64,000 bases of DNA from JABMQW01 sp964439935 (GTDB lineage: Bacteria > Fidelibacterota > Marinisomatia > Marinisomatales > TCS56): assembly GCA_964439935.1 (NCBI GenBank), contig CAYTPW010000004.1, forward strand, positions 62,001-126,000. The letters are read 5' to 3'. Position numbers and translations under genes: made by a program. Each line of letters opens with the position of its first letter. Within the stretch, counting starts at the first letter, position 1. The notes beneath the pieces were generated by a model that did not search any database, was not told the origin of the DNA, and saw only the letters and a program-made list of their open reading frames with translations. This document shows positions 62,518-64,000 of this stretch, one piece after another.

Positions 62518-63726
62518 CTATTGCTGTAATAAGCCCTCATTCTTTTTCCCCCAGGGCGGCAGGATCTTCATTAAGACCGCTAAAAGAATAAATGGTAGTA
62601 TCAGTAAACCTATTGAAGTTAATAATCCTTCTAATCCTATCAATTCCATTTTATAGGTTGTCAATCCTCTAAAACTTTTCGAAAACATCTGACCGCCAAG
62701 AACGATATTCCAGCGAGTGGCAAAAATACCGACTTGAATCAGGATTGCTGAAATGAAATATAATAGTTTCCGTAATTCCGCGTTGACTTTTAGCAATTTA
62801 ATGGAAATTAATGTTGCCAGTGGTATTATCATTCCAAGCAGGATCTGAATTACCACCAGGCTGGAGAATAGCTTATTAACCACCATTTCGGTCAGTATAT
62901 GAATTGATTCCTCACTTTCATATAAGCGATGTAAAAAGTCCAGGGATTCCAGAGAAAAATCAATAATGACCGCATACAATAAGAAGGACGCGATCTTATC
63001 GAGGCATTTCATGTCTATTTTGCCGCCCCGGGATGGAACCAGGATCATATAAAGCAACAGGATCAAAGCAATGCCTGACACAATCGCCGAAAAAAGGAAA
63101 ACGATTGGAATCAACACACTGCTCCACCAGGGATTTGCTTTTATAGATCCAAATATAAAACCAACATAACCATGAAGAATAAATGCTGATGGAATACCTA
63201 TTAACGTGATCGCCTTGATTGCTTTTTTATCAAAAGCAATTGCCTTATCGCTCACATCTTTTGAAAAAAGCGATAAAACTTTATAAAGCCAGTTCATCGG
63301 AAATTTTTCTGTTTGCGACCAATGGATCATATCTTTGCGATATACGAACCATATCTCTAACAACAGCACTAATAATAAATACCAGGCATATACGAACCCG
63401 AACATTGCCATCGCCGAGCTCAAATTGGGCGTAAAAAATATTTCCCAGGAACGCATTGGATGCCCAAGATGGAGCAACAGTGGTAATGGAGCTACGATAA
63501 GCAGAGCAAGGGCTGTTATTAAAGATAATCGGTAGGTCTTTTGAACTTCCGTAACGTTAAAAACTTTTACCAGCGATGCCAGTATGAAAGCACCGGCTAC
63601 CAACCCAGTGATATAAGGATATACCACAATCAATATTGACCAATGAATTTGAACTTCATTCGGGTAAATGAATCCGGTTGCCATCTCTAAAATCCGGCCT
63701 AAGCCTTCGGTCATTTCTGCACTCAT
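62518..63726 (-). CDS. NrfD/PsrC-family membrane subunit
   Basis: Polysulfide reductase/NrfD-family quinone-binding membrane protein, 402 residues with about eight to ten helices. The N-terminus HWSILIVVYPYITGLVAGAF and the LLLHLGHPMRSWEIFF segment near residue 85-100 are typical. It has no heme-binding His pattern. It starts four bases inside the stop of the 4Fe-4S protein, the usual order FeS then NrfD, and would transfer electrons between quinone and the FeS subunit. It resembles ActC and PsrC. Confidence 0.9.
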   Translation of the reverse strand: MSAEMTEGLGRILEMATGFIYPNEVQIHWSILIVVYPYITGLVAGAFILASLVKVFNVTEVQKTYRLSLITALALLIVAPLPLLLHLGHPMRSWEIFFTPNLSSAMAMFGFVYAWYLLLVLLLEIWFVYRKDMIHWSQTEKFPMNWLYKVLSLFSKDVSDKAIAFDKKAIKAITLIGIPSAFILHGYVGFIFGSIKANPWWSSVLIPIVFLFSAIVSGIALILLLYMILVPSRGGKIDMKCLDKIASFLLYAVIIDFSLESLDFLHRLYESEESIHILTEMVVNKLFSSLVVIQILLGMIIPLATLISIKLLKVNAELRKLLYFISAILIQVGIFATRWNIVLGGQMFSKSFRGLTTYKMELIGLEGLLTSIGLLILPFILLAVLMKILPPWGKKNEGLLQQ

Positions 63727-64000
63727 TTTACCGCTCCATCAAGATCTGTATAAAATACCTTTGGTTCAGTATTTAATCCTGGTTTTAATACATGGGTTTT
63801 TTTCATCCGTTTTAATCTGATCAAAGGACTGGCGTTACTATTGACATCGCCAAATACCCGTGCCTGAGTCGGGCAAACGGTAACGCAGGCAGGTTGCATT
63901 CCTTTAGATATTCTATGATAGCACAGGGTGCATTTCTCAGCAACATGGGTTTCGGGATGCATAAATCGCGCACCGTAAGGACAAGCCTGGATGCAATAAC
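63723..64000 (-). CDS. 4Fe-4S ferredoxin-type electron transfer subunit (partial, 5' end outside window)
   Basis: C-terminal 92 residues of a DmsB/NrfC/PsrB-like multi-cluster protein; the frame is open to the window edge and continues beyond it. Visible cluster ligands are CIQACPYGAR at the edge and CTLCYHRISKGMQPACVTVCP near the middle. It carries electrons between a catalytic subunit, not seen here, and the NrfD-like membrane subunit. An ATG at 63962 is internal and not the real start. The gene for the catalytic or MoCo subunit, if any, lies upstream outside the window. Confidence 0.88.
   Translation of the reverse strand, partial: YCIQACPYGARFMHPETHVAEKCTLCYHRISKGMQPACVTVCPTQARVFGDVNSNASPLIRLKRMKKTHVLKPGLNTEPKVFYTDLDGAVK

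Overview
The window is one continuous stretch of a bacterial chromosome. It most likely belongs to a Gram-negative member of the Fibrobacteres-Chlorobi-Bacteroidetes (FCB) group or a neighbouring uncultivated phylum; Marinimicrobia-like is my best guess. The support is a short primary sigma factor without region 1.1, TamA/TamB and Lol outer-membrane machinery, a MoxR/DUF58/BatD-like cluster, a bacterial GGGP synthase and an IS200-like transposase beside small palindromic repeats. No rRNA or tRNA gene was seen, so the phylum is an inference.

Region 1 (1-10144) is a purine-degradation and molybdenum-hydroxylase locus built around a divergent start near 6300. Leftward run adenine deaminase, the molybdopterin subunit of a xanthine dehydrogenase-type enzyme, an SsnA-like aminohydrolase and a YgeW-like carbamoyltransferase cut by the window edge. 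Rightward run YqeC, a MocA-like nucleotidyltransferase, a four-helix membrane protein, YqeB and XdhC, which mature the hydroxylase cofactor. The FAD and iron-sulfur hydroxylase subunits are not in the window.

Region 2 (10380-30685) is housekeeping: a rightward sigma factor, then leftward rplM-rpsI-rpsB-tsf-pyrH-frr, a pyrR-pyrB-pyrC operon with a recognisable PyrR-type attenuator leader, and a tightly packed leftward run efp-accB-accC-gcvH-gcvPA-GGGP synthase-gmhA-xerD-M50 protease-small membrane ORF-ftcD-mutL-miaA. Region 3 (30719-47566) is mostly cell envelope and proteostasis: BatD-like lipoprotein, DUF58, MoxR, TPR lipoprotein, TamA, TamB, dnaK, clpC and a LolCDE-type exporter. An IS200-like transposase and a roughly 50-bp periodic palindrome array follow (47666-48575). 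Next come lysS and prfB, the latter with a canonical programmed +1 frameshift.

Region 4 (51516-55208) is an A+T-rich accessory island, all rightward: an orphan membrane protein, a gene split by one in-frame TAG, an HNH nuclease, an orphan anchored protein and a YefM-YoeB toxin-antitoxin pair with a likely operator. Region 5 (55244-59681) holds a GNAT/thioredoxin-like fusion, membrane proteins, gamma-glutamyltransferase, a cupin and TrmO. Region 6 (59698-64000) is a leftward respiratory operon encoding a 4Fe-4S protein (cut by the window edge), an NrfD-like membrane subunit, a Rieske protein, a b6-type cytochrome b and a nine-heme cytochrome c. This combination joins modules usually found in separate quinol-oxidising complexes and is the most interesting candidate system here.
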